Position numbers and translations under genes: made by a program
Notes under the pieces: model-generated
What the model was told of the DNA's origin: nothing
The model's input: only the letters and a program-made list of their open reading frames with translations
Database searches by the model: none
Shown here: piece by piece, positions 45,890-54,082 of the stretch
Layout: each line of letters begins with the position of its first letter
Position numbering within the stretch: the stretch's first letter is position 1
DNA from: Candidatus Dichloromethanomonas elyunquensis
GTDB taxonomy: Bacteria > Bacillota > Desulfitobacteriia > Desulfitobacteriales > Syntrophobotulaceae
Assembly (NCBI GenBank): GCA_001515265.1
Contig: LNDB01000006.1
Span: forward strand, 1 to 64,000
Reading direction: 5' to 3'
Length of the DNA: 64,000 nucleotides

Positions 45890-45904
45890 AAGGGAACTCT
45901 TTAT

Positions 45905-45938
45905 ACTCCTGTGGACGAGTGTTACACGGGAGTTTTTT
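45905..45938 (+). terminator. Terminator after cbiO
   Basis: ACTCCTGTG (45905-45913) pairs with CACGGGAGT (45925-45933, one G-U), then TTTTTTC. Confidence 0.85.
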
Positions 45939-46020
45939 CATAAAGGGAGCTTATTTGATGCTTAGAAGGCGATAGCGTTTATGGTGTAAGAGATTGTCGA
46001 AAATTCCATTGAAGAAGTAC

Positions 46021-46051
46021 TTGACTTGGAGTTAACTGCAAGTATTAGAGT
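46021..46051 (+). promoter_or_regulatory. MerR-type promoter of the aldo/keto reductase gene
   Basis: TTGACT (46021-46026), a long 19-bp spacer, TAGAGT (46046-46051). The spacer region holds a near-perfect dyad, ACTTGGAGTT-AACTGCAAGT (46024-46043). A 19-bp spacer with the dyad inside it is the hallmark of MerR-family activation by DNA untwisting. No merR gene lies in the window. Confidence 0.65.
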
Positions 46052-46120
46052 TTAAGATAACAGGAACCCTTTAAATTTATAGTATGGTAAAAAAAGAATA
46101 AAATAACGGAGGTTTTTGCT

Positions 46121-47122
46121 ATGAAGTACAAAAAATTAGGGAGAACAGACAGTGAAGTGTCGGCAGTGGGATTGGGCTGCATGGGAATGAGCGCTGCTTA
46201 TGGAAAGGCGGATGAGAAAGAAAGCATTACCACCTTACAATATGCATTGGAACTTGGCATAAACCTTTGGGATACCGCTGATGTTTATGGAAACGGTGCC
46301 AATGAGGAACTGATTTCCAAAGTGCTGGTACCAAACCGCAGCAAGATTTTTATTGCAACAAAATTTGGTTTTCGCTTAAGAGATGATAAGGGAGATGTGT
46401 TTGCCGGCGGCAATTCTTATGTCGATGGTTCCCCGGATTGGGTGAAGAAGGCGGTTGAGGACAGTCTCAAACGTTTGAAAATTGATACTATTGACCTGTA
46501 CTATGCCCACCGTGTAGACCCGAATGTTCCTGTGGAAGAAACGGTCGGTGCCATGTCCCGTCTGGTAGAAGAAGGGAAAGTGCGTTACTTGGGATTAAGC
46601 GAGTGTACAGCGGAGGATTTAAGAAAGGCCAATAATGTTCATCCTATCACTGCCGTACAAAGTGAATACTCCTTGCTTACGCGCGATGTGGAAAAAGAAG
46701 TTCTTCCATTAACCCAAGAGTTAGAAATAACATTCGTTCCATTTTCCCCTTTAAGTCGCGGGTTGATAACAAACAAACTCAATGTAAGCGCACTTGAATC
46801 AAATGATTTCCGCAGAAATCTGCCGCGTTACAGCGGAGAATATTTAGACAATAATCAAAAATTAGCATCCGAGTTTGCAAAGTTTGCTGCAGATAAAAAT
46901 TGCACACCTTCCCAGCTTGCCATAGCGTGGGTCATATCCCAGGGCGATCATATTATTCCTATTCCCGGAACAAAACGCAGAGAATATCTGGAAGAAAATG
47001 CAGGCGCGGCAGATGTAACGCTGACGTCCAGGGATATGGGAGAGATAGAAAACATATTAAAGAAAAATCCCAATATAGGGCCGCGTTACAGTGCACGTGA
47101 GAATAAATTTTTAAAAAAATAA
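46121..47122 (+). CDS. Aldo/keto reductase
   Basis: 333 residues, ACGGAGG site. NADPH-dependent AKR of the YghZ/IolS-like (AKR11/13) type: [12 protein letters not shown], catalytic tetrad elements [15 protein letters not shown] and YYAHRVD, then [14 protein letters not shown] and C-terminal [16 protein letters not shown] (NADPH binding). Probably detoxifies reactive carbonyls, consistent with the MerR-type promoter upstream. Confidence 0.93.
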   Translation: MKYKKLGRTDSEVSAVGLGCMGMSAAYGKADEKESITTLQYALELGINLWDTADVYGNGANEELISKVLVPNRSKIFIATKFGFRLRDDKGDVFAGGNSYVDGSPDWVKKAVEDSLKRLKIDTIDLYYAHRVDPNVPVEETVGAMSRLVEEGKVRYLGLSECTAEDLRKANNVHPITAVQSEYSLLTRDVEKEVLPLTQELEITFVPFSPLSRGLITNKLNVSALESNDFRRNLPRYSGEYLDNNQKLASEFAKFAADKNCTPSQLAIAWVISQGDHIIPIPGTKRREYLEENAGAADVTLTSRDMGEIENILKKNPNIGPRYSARENKFLKK

Positions 47123-47156
47123 ATGGATGCTTACTCAAATTAAGGGGGTTCTATGA

Positions 47157-47270
47157 TGCTAAATTTTGATTTTTATAATCCGACACGTATTTTTTTTGGT
47201 AAGGACAGACCTGAGCGTATTGATCAGTAGGTTCCGACTGATGCCACTATCTTAATAACTTATGGAAGGG
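47157..47270 (+). pseudogene. Iron-containing alcohol dehydrogenase remnant
   Basis: Starts MLNFDFYNPTRIFFGKD, the N-terminus of butanol-dehydrogenase-like Fe-ADHs, with a good GGGGG site. It hits a stop after ERIDQ, then continues in frame as VPTDATILITYGRGRA (the usual VPKDAKVLLTYGGGS region), then a second stop. The remaining 350 codons are gone. A decayed, truncated gene directly after the aldo/keto reductase. Confidence 0.75.
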
Positions 47271-47440
47271 GAAGGGCGTAGCGTTTGGCCCAAGTGTCTT
47301 GAAATAATTATCAAGGTTGTCTTCAAGGGCTTTATTAAAGACTTTGGTTACTTCAGGATATTGGCCTACAATTAACGTTATTGTGTTCCTAAATGAAACT
47401 TTGGCATGATTTGCAGACCCAATGTCTATAATGAACATTA
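47247..47440 (-). pseudogene. Possible phospholipase-D-type fragment
   Basis: On the minus strand, IDIGSANHAKVSFRNTITLIVGQYPEVTKVFNKALEDNLDNYFKTL resembles the second half of a PLD-family protein (HKD-like region with GSAN), without the rest of the gene. It may be a leftover from the deletion that removed the Fe-ADH. Low confidence. Confidence 0.3.
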
Positions 47441-47549
47441 TTTGTTTAATGAAAAGGAAATTTGTAAGAAAAGGAGAATAATCAAAAGATTGACTAACCA
47501 GAAGAAAGTTAAGGAGATAAATCCGAACAAAAATTAACGGGGGATAAAA
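47271..47549. other. Decayed spacer before the phosphofructokinase gene
   Basis: Part of the gene-poor stretch 47123-47549. Apart from the two remnants I see only the GGGGG ribosome site of the next gene. Confidence 0.5.
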
Positions 47550-48773
47550 ATGCATAGCAACGGGAAAATTTTAATTGCTCAAAGCGGAGGACCGACTGCA
47601 GTAATAAATCAGACCTTAGCGGGGATCGTTCTGGAGGCTAGAAAGTTTACCCAAGTGTCCAGAGTGTACGGAGCGTTAAGAGGGGTAGAGGGAATAGTTA
47701 ATGAAGATTTTCTGGACTTGACCCAAGAGACTACCCATAATTTGGAGCAGGTTGCCTTAACGCCGTCCTCCGCTTTATTGTCTACCAGGATCAAACCGGA
47801 CACCCAATATTGCCACACTATTTTTGAGGTTTTAAGAGCTCATGATATCCGGTATTTCTTTTATATAGGCGGTAATGATTCCTCGGATACGGCACGTATT
47901 GTCAATGAAGAAGCCCAGGTGGCAAACTATGATTTAAGAGTGATTCATGTCCCTAAAACTATAGATAATGATTTAATGCTGAATGACCATACTCCGGGTT
48001 TTGGTTCGGCGGCCAGATTTGTAACCCAGGCCTTTATGGGGATTAACCTGGACGTAAGGTCTTTAAACGGGGTATATATCGGAGTGGTAATGGGCAGACA
48101 TGCAGGCTTTTTAACCGCATCTTCGGCTATTGCCCGAAAATATGAGGGCGATGGGCCTCATCTCATCTATCTGCCGGAAAGAGTTTTCAGCGTAGACCAG
48201 TTCATCCGAGATGTAAAAGAGGTTTACGAGAAATATGGGATTTGCATCGTTGCCGTTTCCGAAGGGATCAGTGATGCTTCCGGGGTACCTATCATTACCA
48301 CTATGTGCAGGGATATTGAGAAGGATGATCATGGAAATGTGAGGCTTTCCGGTACCTGTGCCCTGGGAGACATGTTGGCGGGTCAGATTAAAGAAAAACT
48401 AAATATTTCCCGGGTACGAAGCGATACATTCGGTTACTTGCAGCGGTCATTTTTTGGCTGTGTCTCCGATATTGATCAGCATGAGGCCAGGGAGGCCGGA
48501 GAACGGGCTGTGCAACTGGCGATGTGGAATGATATGGACGGCTCTGTGACCCTCAAGCGGACAGGCAATTATTCGGTTGACTATATCTTGGAACGGTTTG
48601 AGGATATTGCCGGCCAGACGAGACAGATGCCTGATGAATTTATCAACCAAGCAGGAAATGATGTCACGGATGCCTTTAAGTTTTACGTAAGGCCGCTGTT
48701 AGGCTCCGGTCTGCCCCAGCCTTCTTGGGTACGGGCACCCCGCGTGCCTAGAATTATTAATAACCGGAAATAA
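47550..48773 (+). CDS. pfp: PPi-dependent-type 6-phosphofructokinase
   Basis: 407 residues. PFK fold: ILIAQSGGPTAVINQ at the N-terminus, YIGGNDSSDTA at about 105, PKTIDNDL, VVMGRHAGFLTA, VAVSEGI and RVRSDTFGYLQRS. The phosphoryl-donor loop has Asn-Asp (GGND) where ATP enzymes have GGDG; this Asp is the known determinant of pyrophosphate use. The enzyme probably converts fructose-6-phosphate reversibly with PPi. Monocistronic. Confidence 0.88.
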   Translation: MHSNGKILIAQSGGPTAVINQTLAGIVLEARKFTQVSRVYGALRGVEGIVNEDFLDLTQETTHNLEQVALTPSSALLSTRIKPDTQYCHTIFEVLRAHDIRYFFYIGGNDSSDTARIVNEEAQVANYDLRVIHVPKTIDNDLMLNDHTPGFGSAARFVTQAFMGINLDVRSLNGVYIGVVMGRHAGFLTASSAIARKYEGDGPHLIYLPERVFSVDQFIRDVKEVYEKYGICIVAVSEGISDASGVPIITTMCRDIEKDDHGNVRLSGTCALGDMLAGQIKEKLNISRVRSDTFGYLQRSFFGCVSDIDQHEAREAGERAVQLAMWNDMDGSVTLKRTGNYSVDYILERFEDIAGQTRQMPDEFINQAGNDVTDAFKFYVRPLLGSGLPQPSWVRAPRVPRIINNRK

Positions 48774-48799
48774 ATGACACATCATACAAGATTTACGGT

Positions 48800-50365
48800 C
48801 TAGAAGTCGTTCTTTACTAATTTTTCTATTGGATTGACATCTCCGTCTAAAGTGAGGGGTTTAACGGCTGGGCCGTCAATGATATCTCCCAGATACGTGA
48901 ATCTTGATCCGTGACAAGGGCAGTCCCAAGACTTTTCCGCAGAATTCCAGTTTAATTCGCAGCCCATATGCGTACAAGTCGTATTAACGACATGCAAAGT
49001 GCCTTCCTCATCCCGATAAGCTCCAGCTCTTTCCCCATTGGCTTCAATTACTTTTCCCTCACCGAATTGAATATCAATGTCTTGGGGTAAGGAAAAAATT
49101 TTACCTCCAATCAGTTCCTTAGCGACATTCAGATTCTCTATAATAAACGTTTTGGCAGAAGCGGCCGTTGCTTGGCGTGAAGGGTTATACACATCCTGCC
49201 AGGGGCTAAACCGCTTAATGATGAGGTCCCTTAATATCATCGCGGATGCTATACTGTTGGTCATTCCCCATTTACCATAGCCGGTGGCGATATACATATT
49301 GGGCGTTTTCGAGGTAAACTGACCAACATAGGGGATGTCGTCCAAAGTCATACAGTCTTGAGCAGACCACCGGTAAGGGATGTCTTCCACCGTGAAGTGC
49401 TCATTGGCGAAATCCATTAATGCCTCATAATGCTTGATAGTATCTTCCCCCTGTCCGGTTTTATGGTGTTCGCCGCCTACCAGAATTAATTCCCCATGAT
49501 CAGATGTTTGGCTGCGCAGGGAACGTCCGGGCTCTTCCGCAGTTATATACATTCCTCCCGGATATTGTTCTTTGGCGCGAATTGCAGCCACATAGGATCT
49601 TTCGAGATAGATTTTCGTGAAATATAAACCGGATTTATTGTAACAAGGATAATGGGAAGCAATAATTAATTTTTCAGCGGTAACTTTGTTTCCGTGGTTT
49701 GTCTGCAACGTGTACCGATTATTTTTTTCAATATTGACAATTCTGCTTTGTTCATAGATTTGACAGCCATTTTCAGCTATTTTTTGGACAAGAGGCAGTA
49801 GAAATTTACGGGGGTGAAATTGGGCCTGCTCATCAAAGCGTACTGCTGCTTTTACGGAAAAAGGCAAAGGGATTTCTTCCAGATAAGTTGCTTTGATCCC
49901 CAACGAGGATGCAACCGATACTTCCTGACTGATCTTATCCATATATTTGTCTAAAAGGGTATAGTCATAGGCTGACTGCGGGACATAATCACATTCAATA
50001 TGATTTTCACGAGCGATGGCATTGATCATCTGAATTGCAGCCTGATTGGCATCCGCATACTGTTGGGCCATTTCCTGGCTCATTTGTTCTTTGATTTTAC
50101 TGTAAATCAACCCGTGTTGGGAAGTGATTTTTGCTGTTGTATGTCCCGTTGTCCCCTGTAAAATACGGTCTGCTTCAAGGATGGCTGCCTTTACTCCATG
50201 CTGGTTCAGGAAGTATGCGGTGGAAATACCGGTTATTCCGCCACCGATAATGGCGATATCGACTTGAATATCCCGATCTAAAGGCGGGTATTCCGGCTGT
50301 GGCGTTGAATCCATCCAGTAAGATTGGGGGGGCTTTTGGAAACGCTTCTGCTCATCTATCTCCAT
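48800..50365 (-). CDS. FAD-dependent oxidoreductase with C-terminal Rieske domain
   Basis: 521 residues. A DAO-type FAD domain with IAIIGGGITGISTAYFLNQHG (about 35-55) and YGKWGMTNSIASAMIL occupies 1-410. A Rieske [2Fe-2S] domain ends the protein: CTHMGC at about 467 and CPCHGSRF about 20 residues later. The substrate of this fusion family is not established; no glycine- or sarcosine-oxidase partner lies nearby. Upstream on its strand a terminator-like hairpin (50426-50446) separates it from the RND remnant. Confidence 0.9.
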   Translation of the reverse strand: MEIDEQKRFQKPPQSYWMDSTPQPEYPPLDRDIQVDIAIIGGGITGISTAYFLNQHGVKAAILEADRILQGTTGHTTAKITSQHGLIYSKIKEQMSQEMAQQYADANQAAIQMINAIARENHIECDYVPQSAYDYTLLDKYMDKISQEVSVASSLGIKATYLEEIPLPFSVKAAVRFDEQAQFHPRKFLLPLVQKIAENGCQIYEQSRIVNIEKNNRYTLQTNHGNKVTAEKLIIASHYPCYNKSGLYFTKIYLERSYVAAIRAKEQYPGGMYITAEEPGRSLRSQTSDHGELILVGGEHHKTGQGEDTIKHYEALMDFANEHFTVEDIPYRWSAQDCMTLDDIPYVGQFTSKTPNMYIATGYGKWGMTNSIASAMILRDLIIKRFSPWQDVYNPSRQATAASAKTFIIENLNVAKELIGGKIFSLPQDIDIQFGEGKVIEANGERAGAYRDEEGTLHVVNTTCTHMGCELNWNSAEKSWDCPCHGSRFTYLGDIIDGPAVKPLTLDGDVNPIEKLVKNDF

Positions 50366-50414
50366 ATCTAATCTCCTTTTCTATAGGATTTGCTATTCTG
50401 TATTTTCTTCCGAT

Positions 50415-50446
50415 AAAGAAAAAATATCCGCTTAATTAAAGCGGAT
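50415..50446 (-). terminator. Minus-strand terminator upstream of the FAD-Rieske gene
   Basis: ATCCGCTT (50426-50433) pairs with AAGCGGAT (50439-50446); on the minus strand it is followed by ATTTTTTC. It has no minus-strand gene to terminate now, so it may mark a deleted one or work as a leader attenuator. Confidence 0.55.
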
Positions 50447-50522
50447 GATTCACTAAGACAAAACAAAGTGATGAACAAACCATCATTTAAAATGAAATTT
50501 AAAAATAAAGAAAATTAAAGAA

Positions 50523-50538
50523 GGGTTTTTTGCAAAAT
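50523..50538. repeat. Left inverted repeat flanking the RND fragment
   Basis: GGGTTTTTTGCAAAAT matches GGGTTATTGCAAAAC of the 18540 element with one indel and a substitution, in the opposite orientation to 51122-51140. Confidence 0.45.
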
Positions 50539-50583
50539 CGCTGAATATTATCGTGTATTTATGGGTATGATTCTTTTGGCGAA

Positions 50584-51126
50584 ATGATTTCAACCATGAT
50601 GCTGTCTATTACCTTAGTTTATATGGTTCTGGTAGTACTGTATGAGTCTTTCTTAACCCCCTTCATCCGCTTGTTCTCTCTACCCCTGGGCTTTATAGGG
50701 GCTTTGTTTGCCTTGGCCATTACCAGAAACACCCTCAATATGTATTCCATGATTGGCTTTATTATGATGGACGGGTTGGTTGCCAAGAACGGGACCTTGC
50801 TTTTGGATTATACCCTGACACTAATAAGTGGGGGTAAAACACCAAGGGAGGCAGTGATTGAAGCCGGGATGACCCGTATCCGGCCGATTGCCATGACCTC
50901 GCTGACTATGATTTTCGGAATGCTCCCTACGGCTTTAGCCGTCAGTGAAGGTGCTGAACAACGGGTGGGTATGGCCTGGGTCTTGATAGGAGGATTAATT
51001 ACTTCTACTGTCTTTACCTTAGTCATTATCCCGATCCTATTTTTAGCTTTCAACAGCCTGAAAGATAGACTTAAGCAAAAGCAATGGCCGAAATTTAGTT
51101 TTAAGAAACTTGGTTCTCAGGCGTAG
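50584..51126 (+). pseudogene. C-terminal fragment of an RND (AcrB-type) efflux pump
   Basis: 180 residues equal to the last sixth of AcrB-family proteins: LVYMVLVVLYESFLTPFIRLFSLPLG, GFIMMDGLVAKNGTLLLDY, EAGMTRIRPIAMTSLTMIFGMLPTALA and GAEQRVGMAWVLIGGLITSTVFTLVIIPILF. Full proteins have over 1000 residues, the N-terminal part is absent, and no ribosome site is apparent. The stop codon lies inside the right-hand repeat. Confidence 0.85.
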
Positions 51127-51140
51127 TTTTGCAATAACCC
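51122..51140. repeat. 19-bp copy of the 18540 element end
   Basis: CGTAGTTTTGCAATAACCC is the exact reverse complement of 18540-18558. With 50523-50538 it flanks the RND fragment as inverted repeats. Confidence 0.75.
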
Positions 51141-51205
51141 TTTCTATATGAAAAATTGAATTGTGTTAAGGGCATGATAAAAAAAGGTTAATTTGTAAAA
51201 AGCTA

Positions 51206-51234
51206 TTGAAAAATCCCAAAATTTTAGATATAAT
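51206..51234 (+). promoter_or_regulatory. Strong sigma-A promoter
   Basis: TTGAAA (51206-51211), 17-bp spacer, TATAAT (51229-51234). Start near 51241, 400 nt before the next credible gene. Confidence 0.7.
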
Positions 51235-51240
51235 TTGGCT

Positions 51241-51475
51241 TGCGAAAAGAGGCATAGGAGCCTTTTCAGCAAAGAATTTTTTGATCAATCTCTGTACCAA
51301 GCAGAGAAATAAGGCCATACGGACAGCCGGGTCAAAAGCCGAAAATGGCAACTTTGTTGCTTTATTGATTGAGCCGGGCGGCTCGAAGCTGCGCATCACA
51401 CTTGTGAAACGATCAATAAGAGTAGTAAAAGTAATTCCTTGCTATATAGACTCTGAAAACCTCGAAAGCTGAATA
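51241..51475 (+). ncRNA. Candidate structured RNA upstream of the carboxynorspermidine genes
   Basis: Nested hairpins are visible: TCTCTG/CAGAGA (51289-51307), GCCAT/ATGGC (about 51314-51359) enclosing CGG/CCG, GGCAAC/GTTGC (51357-51361 region), GAGCC/GGCTC (51371-51384), and TTATTGAT/ATCAATAA (51362-51419) closing the last. A frame of 88 codons at 51206 starts inside the promoter -35, so it is not used. It does not match a riboswitch I know; it could be a leader for 51647 or a separate small RNA. Confidence 0.45.
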
Positions 51476-51646
51476 AATAACTCTACATTCATTTGAGGCT
51501 TAGCCTGTGGAATGGGAGAGCCAAATAATAAGTTTTTCAAGATCGTCCTGCTTAGGTGTGGTGTACTGTTCTATTTGTACAGTTACTGTTCCTGAGTTTT
51601 TTTATTGTTCTGAAAAAAAATGCGCATCAGATTGGAGGAAAAAATC
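51476..51646 (+). other. Remainder of the 51.1-51.6 kb non-coding stretch
   Basis: Contains an ACTGT/ACAGT inverted repeat (about 51565-51583) followed 12 bp later by TTTTTTTATT, which could be a weak terminator, then the TTGGAGG ribosome site of the next gene. Confidence 0.4.
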
Positions 51647-52846
51647 ATGGGAAAAGTACTTGTAATCGGCTGCGGTGGTGTAGCCGGCGTTGCGATTCAT
51701 AAAATCTGTCAGAATTTTGAAGCTTTTGGTGAGTTGTGTATTGCCAGCCGTACTAAATCAAAGTGTGATGTACTGGCGGAGAAACTCGGGGGCGGCAAAA
51801 CTAAAATTACTACTTCCCAGGTGGATGCCGACAAGGTAGGAGAACTCATAGCGCTAATCAATAAAGAAAAACCTGAAGTCGTTATAAATCTCGCTTTGCC
51901 TTACCAGGACCTGCATATTATGGATGCTTGCCTTGCTACGAAGACCCATTATGTAGACACTGCCAACTATGAGCCTGAGGATACCGCTCATTTTGAATAC
52001 AAGTGGCAGTGGGCCTACAGGAAAAAGTTCAAAGAAGCCGGGATTACAGCACTGCTTGGATCCGGCTTTGATCCCGGCGTTACAGGTATATTCAGTGCGT
52101 ATGCCTTGAAACACCACTTTGACGAGATTCATGAAATTGACATCCTTGATTGTAACGGCGGAGACCATGGCTATCCCTTTGCTACGAATTTTAATCCCGA
52201 GATCAATATCCGGGAAGTCACAGCCAAAGGCAGGTATTGGGAAAACGGACGTTGGGTGGAAACTGAGCCTATGGAGATCAAGCGGGAGTATAATTTTAAG
52301 GGCATAGGGATGAAAGAGATGTATTTATTGCACCATGAAGAGCTGGAGAGCCTTGCCCTCAATATCAAAGGGATTAAGCGTATCCGTTTCTTTATGACCT
52401 TCGGCCAAAGTTATCTGACACATCTAAAATGTTTTGAGAATGTCGGTATGACCAGTATTGAACCTATTCAGTATAACGGGATGGAGATCATACCTTTACA
52501 ATTTTTAAAAGCCATCCTTCCTGACCCTGCTTCTCTCGGGCCCCGCACTAAAGGAAAGACCAATATTGGCTGTATTTTTAAAGGCATCAAAGACGGCAAG
52601 GAAAAAACGTATTATCTTTACAATATCTGCGATCATCAGGAGTGCTACCGCGAAGCGGGCAGCCAGGCAATCAGCTATACAACGGGAGTACCGGCCATGA
52701 TCGGGGCGATGCTTGTGATGAACGGCACTTGGTCGAAACCCGGCGTTTACAATATGGAAGAATTTGATCCCGATCCATTTATGGAGGCGCTCAATATTTG
52801 GGGGCTGCCTTGGGAAGAAGACTTCAATCCGGTGTTGGTACCGTAA
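51647..52846 (+). CDS. Carboxynorspermidine synthase (saccharopine dehydrogenase-like)
   Basis: 399 residues from ATG 51647 (GGAGG site); ATG 51620 is less likely. Rossmann start GKVLVIGCGGVAGVAIHKI, VINLALPYQDLHIMDACLATKTHYVDTANYE and GSGFDPGVTGIFSAYAL are typical of carboxynorspermidine/carboxyspermidine dehydrogenase. It condenses aspartate semialdehyde with a diamine using NADPH. The next gene starts directly at its stop, giving the two-step carboxynorspermidine route to norspermidine or spermidine. Confidence 0.92.
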   Translation: MGKVLVIGCGGVAGVAIHKICQNFEAFGELCIASRTKSKCDVLAEKLGGGKTKITTSQVDADKVGELIALINKEKPEVVINLALPYQDLHIMDACLATKTHYVDTANYEPEDTAHFEYKWQWAYRKKFKEAGITALLGSGFDPGVTGIFSAYALKHHFDEIHEIDILDCNGGDHGYPFATNFNPEINIREVTAKGRYWENGRWVETEPMEIKREYNFKGIGMKEMYLLHHEELESLALNIKGIKRIRFFMTFGQSYLTHLKCFENVGMTSIEPIQYNGMEIIPLQFLKAILPDPASLGPRTKGKTNIGCIFKGIKDGKEKTYYLYNICDHQECYREAGSQAISYTTGVPAMIGAMLVMNGTWSKPGVYNMEEFDPDPFMEALNIWGLPWEEDFNPVLVP

Positions 52847-53980
52847 ATGGAGCAGTATTTTTATCAGGTTCCAACTCCGAGCTATGTTATTGACGAGAAG
52901 CTGATTATTCGCAACCTTAAGATTTTAGACGAAGTACAAAACCGAAGCGGCGCAAAAATTTTGCTGGCCCAAAAAGCGTTTTCCATGTTCAGCGTTTATC
53001 CCTTGCTTGCCCAATCCCTCACAGGAACAACAGCCAGCGGATTATTTGAGGCCCGGCTTGGATTTGAAGAATTTGGCAAAGAGGTACACATTTTCAGTCC
53101 TGCTTATCGGGACGATGAATTTGATGCAATTCTCAAGGCGGCAGACCACATTGTTTTTAACAGTATTTCTCAATGGAAAAAGTTTGGAGTCAGGGCGCTT
53201 ACGGCGGGAAAACAGTGCGGTTTACGGGTAAATCCCGAGTGTTCCACGCAAAACGGCGGAGAAATATATGATCCTTGTGCCCGATACTCACGGTTTGGGG
53301 TAACCAAGGCTAACCTGGACGCTGATGAACTTTCGGGACTATCCGGCCTTCATATGCATACATTGTGCGAACAGAATGCGGATGCCTTGGTAACAACCCT
53401 CGAAGCCTTTGAATCCGCTTTCGGAAAATATCTATATGGTATGAAATGGCTGAACCTAGGCGGAGGGCATCACATTACCCGATCGGATTACGACCTGGAA
53501 CTTCTGATTCGAACCATTAAACGGCTGCAAGAGACCTATAGCATCACAGTTTACCTGGAACCGGGAGAAGCGGTAGCGCTGAATGCCGGATTTTTAGTGT
53601 CATCGGTTTTGGATACGTTACAAAACGAAATGGATATTGCTATTCTGGATACTTCAGCAGCCTGCCACATGCCGGATGTGCTGGAAATGCCCTACCGTCC
53701 CTATATTATAGGGGCCGGCCGGCCTCAAGAAAAAAGGTTTACCTATCGTTTGGGCGGACCCACTTGTCTGGCGGGGGATATCATTGGAGACTATTCTTTT
53801 GACCAGCCGCTACAGCCGGGGGATCGTCTGGTGTTTTGCGATATGGCTATTTATTCGATGGTTAAAAATAATACCTTTAACGGCATTCGGTTGCCGGATA
53901 TTATTCTGCGAAAGAATCAGGGGACGCTGGAGATGATTCGCAGATTTGACTACTTAGACTTTAAACACCGTTTATCCTAA
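52847..53980 (+). CDS. nspC: Carboxynorspermidine decarboxylase
   Basis: 377 residues, fold III PLP decarboxylase. PLP Lys in ILLAQKAFSMFSV (about 45), GLHMHTLCEQN, WLNLGGGHHIT, the E-PGEA phosphate site (YLEPGEAVAL) and C-terminal CLAGDIIGDYSF are present. It removes CO2 from carboxynorspermidine or carboxyspermidine. The start codon abuts the stop of the upstream synthase gene, so the two are a translationally coupled pair. Confidence 0.93.
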   Translation: MEQYFYQVPTPSYVIDEKLIIRNLKILDEVQNRSGAKILLAQKAFSMFSVYPLLAQSLTGTTASGLFEARLGFEEFGKEVHIFSPAYRDDEFDAILKAADHIVFNSISQWKKFGVRALTAGKQCGLRVNPECSTQNGGEIYDPCARYSRFGVTKANLDADELSGLSGLHMHTLCEQNADALVTTLEAFESAFGKYLYGMKWLNLGGGHHITRSDYDLELLIRTIKRLQETYSITVYLEPGEAVALNAGFLVSSVLDTLQNEMDIAILDTSAACHMPDVLEMPYRPYIIGAGRPQEKRFTYRLGGPTCLAGDIIGDYSFDQPLQPGDRLVFCDMAIYSMVKNNTFNGIRLPDIILRKNQGTLEMIRRFDYLDFKHRLS

Positions 53981-54017
53981 TTCAAAGGGGACTATGTTTA
54001 TTAAGGATTGATTCAAA

Positions 54018-54043
54018 AAAGCTGTCCGCTAATGGACAGCTTT
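54018..54043. terminator. Bidirectional terminator
   Basis: 10-bp stem AAAGCTGTCC (54018-54027) / GGACAGCTTT (54034-54043), T runs on both strands (better on minus). Ends nspC and the convergent CBS gene. Confidence 0.85.
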
Positions 54044-54082
54044 AATCTATCTATCTATTGGCATACATTTGAAATCAGGAGG

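Noticed and set aside
51166-51472. Open frames on both strands (77 and 88 codons) in the 51.2-51.5 kb gap
   Set aside because: The plus frame begins inside the -35 element, the minus frame ends in a repeat-rich zone; neither has a ribosome site. The strong stems suggest RNA instead.
51241-51475. Lysine, SAM or cyclic-di-nucleotide riboswitch
   Set aside because: Compared by eye with the conserved cores (for example GUCGCCGAAG of the lysine class); none is present.
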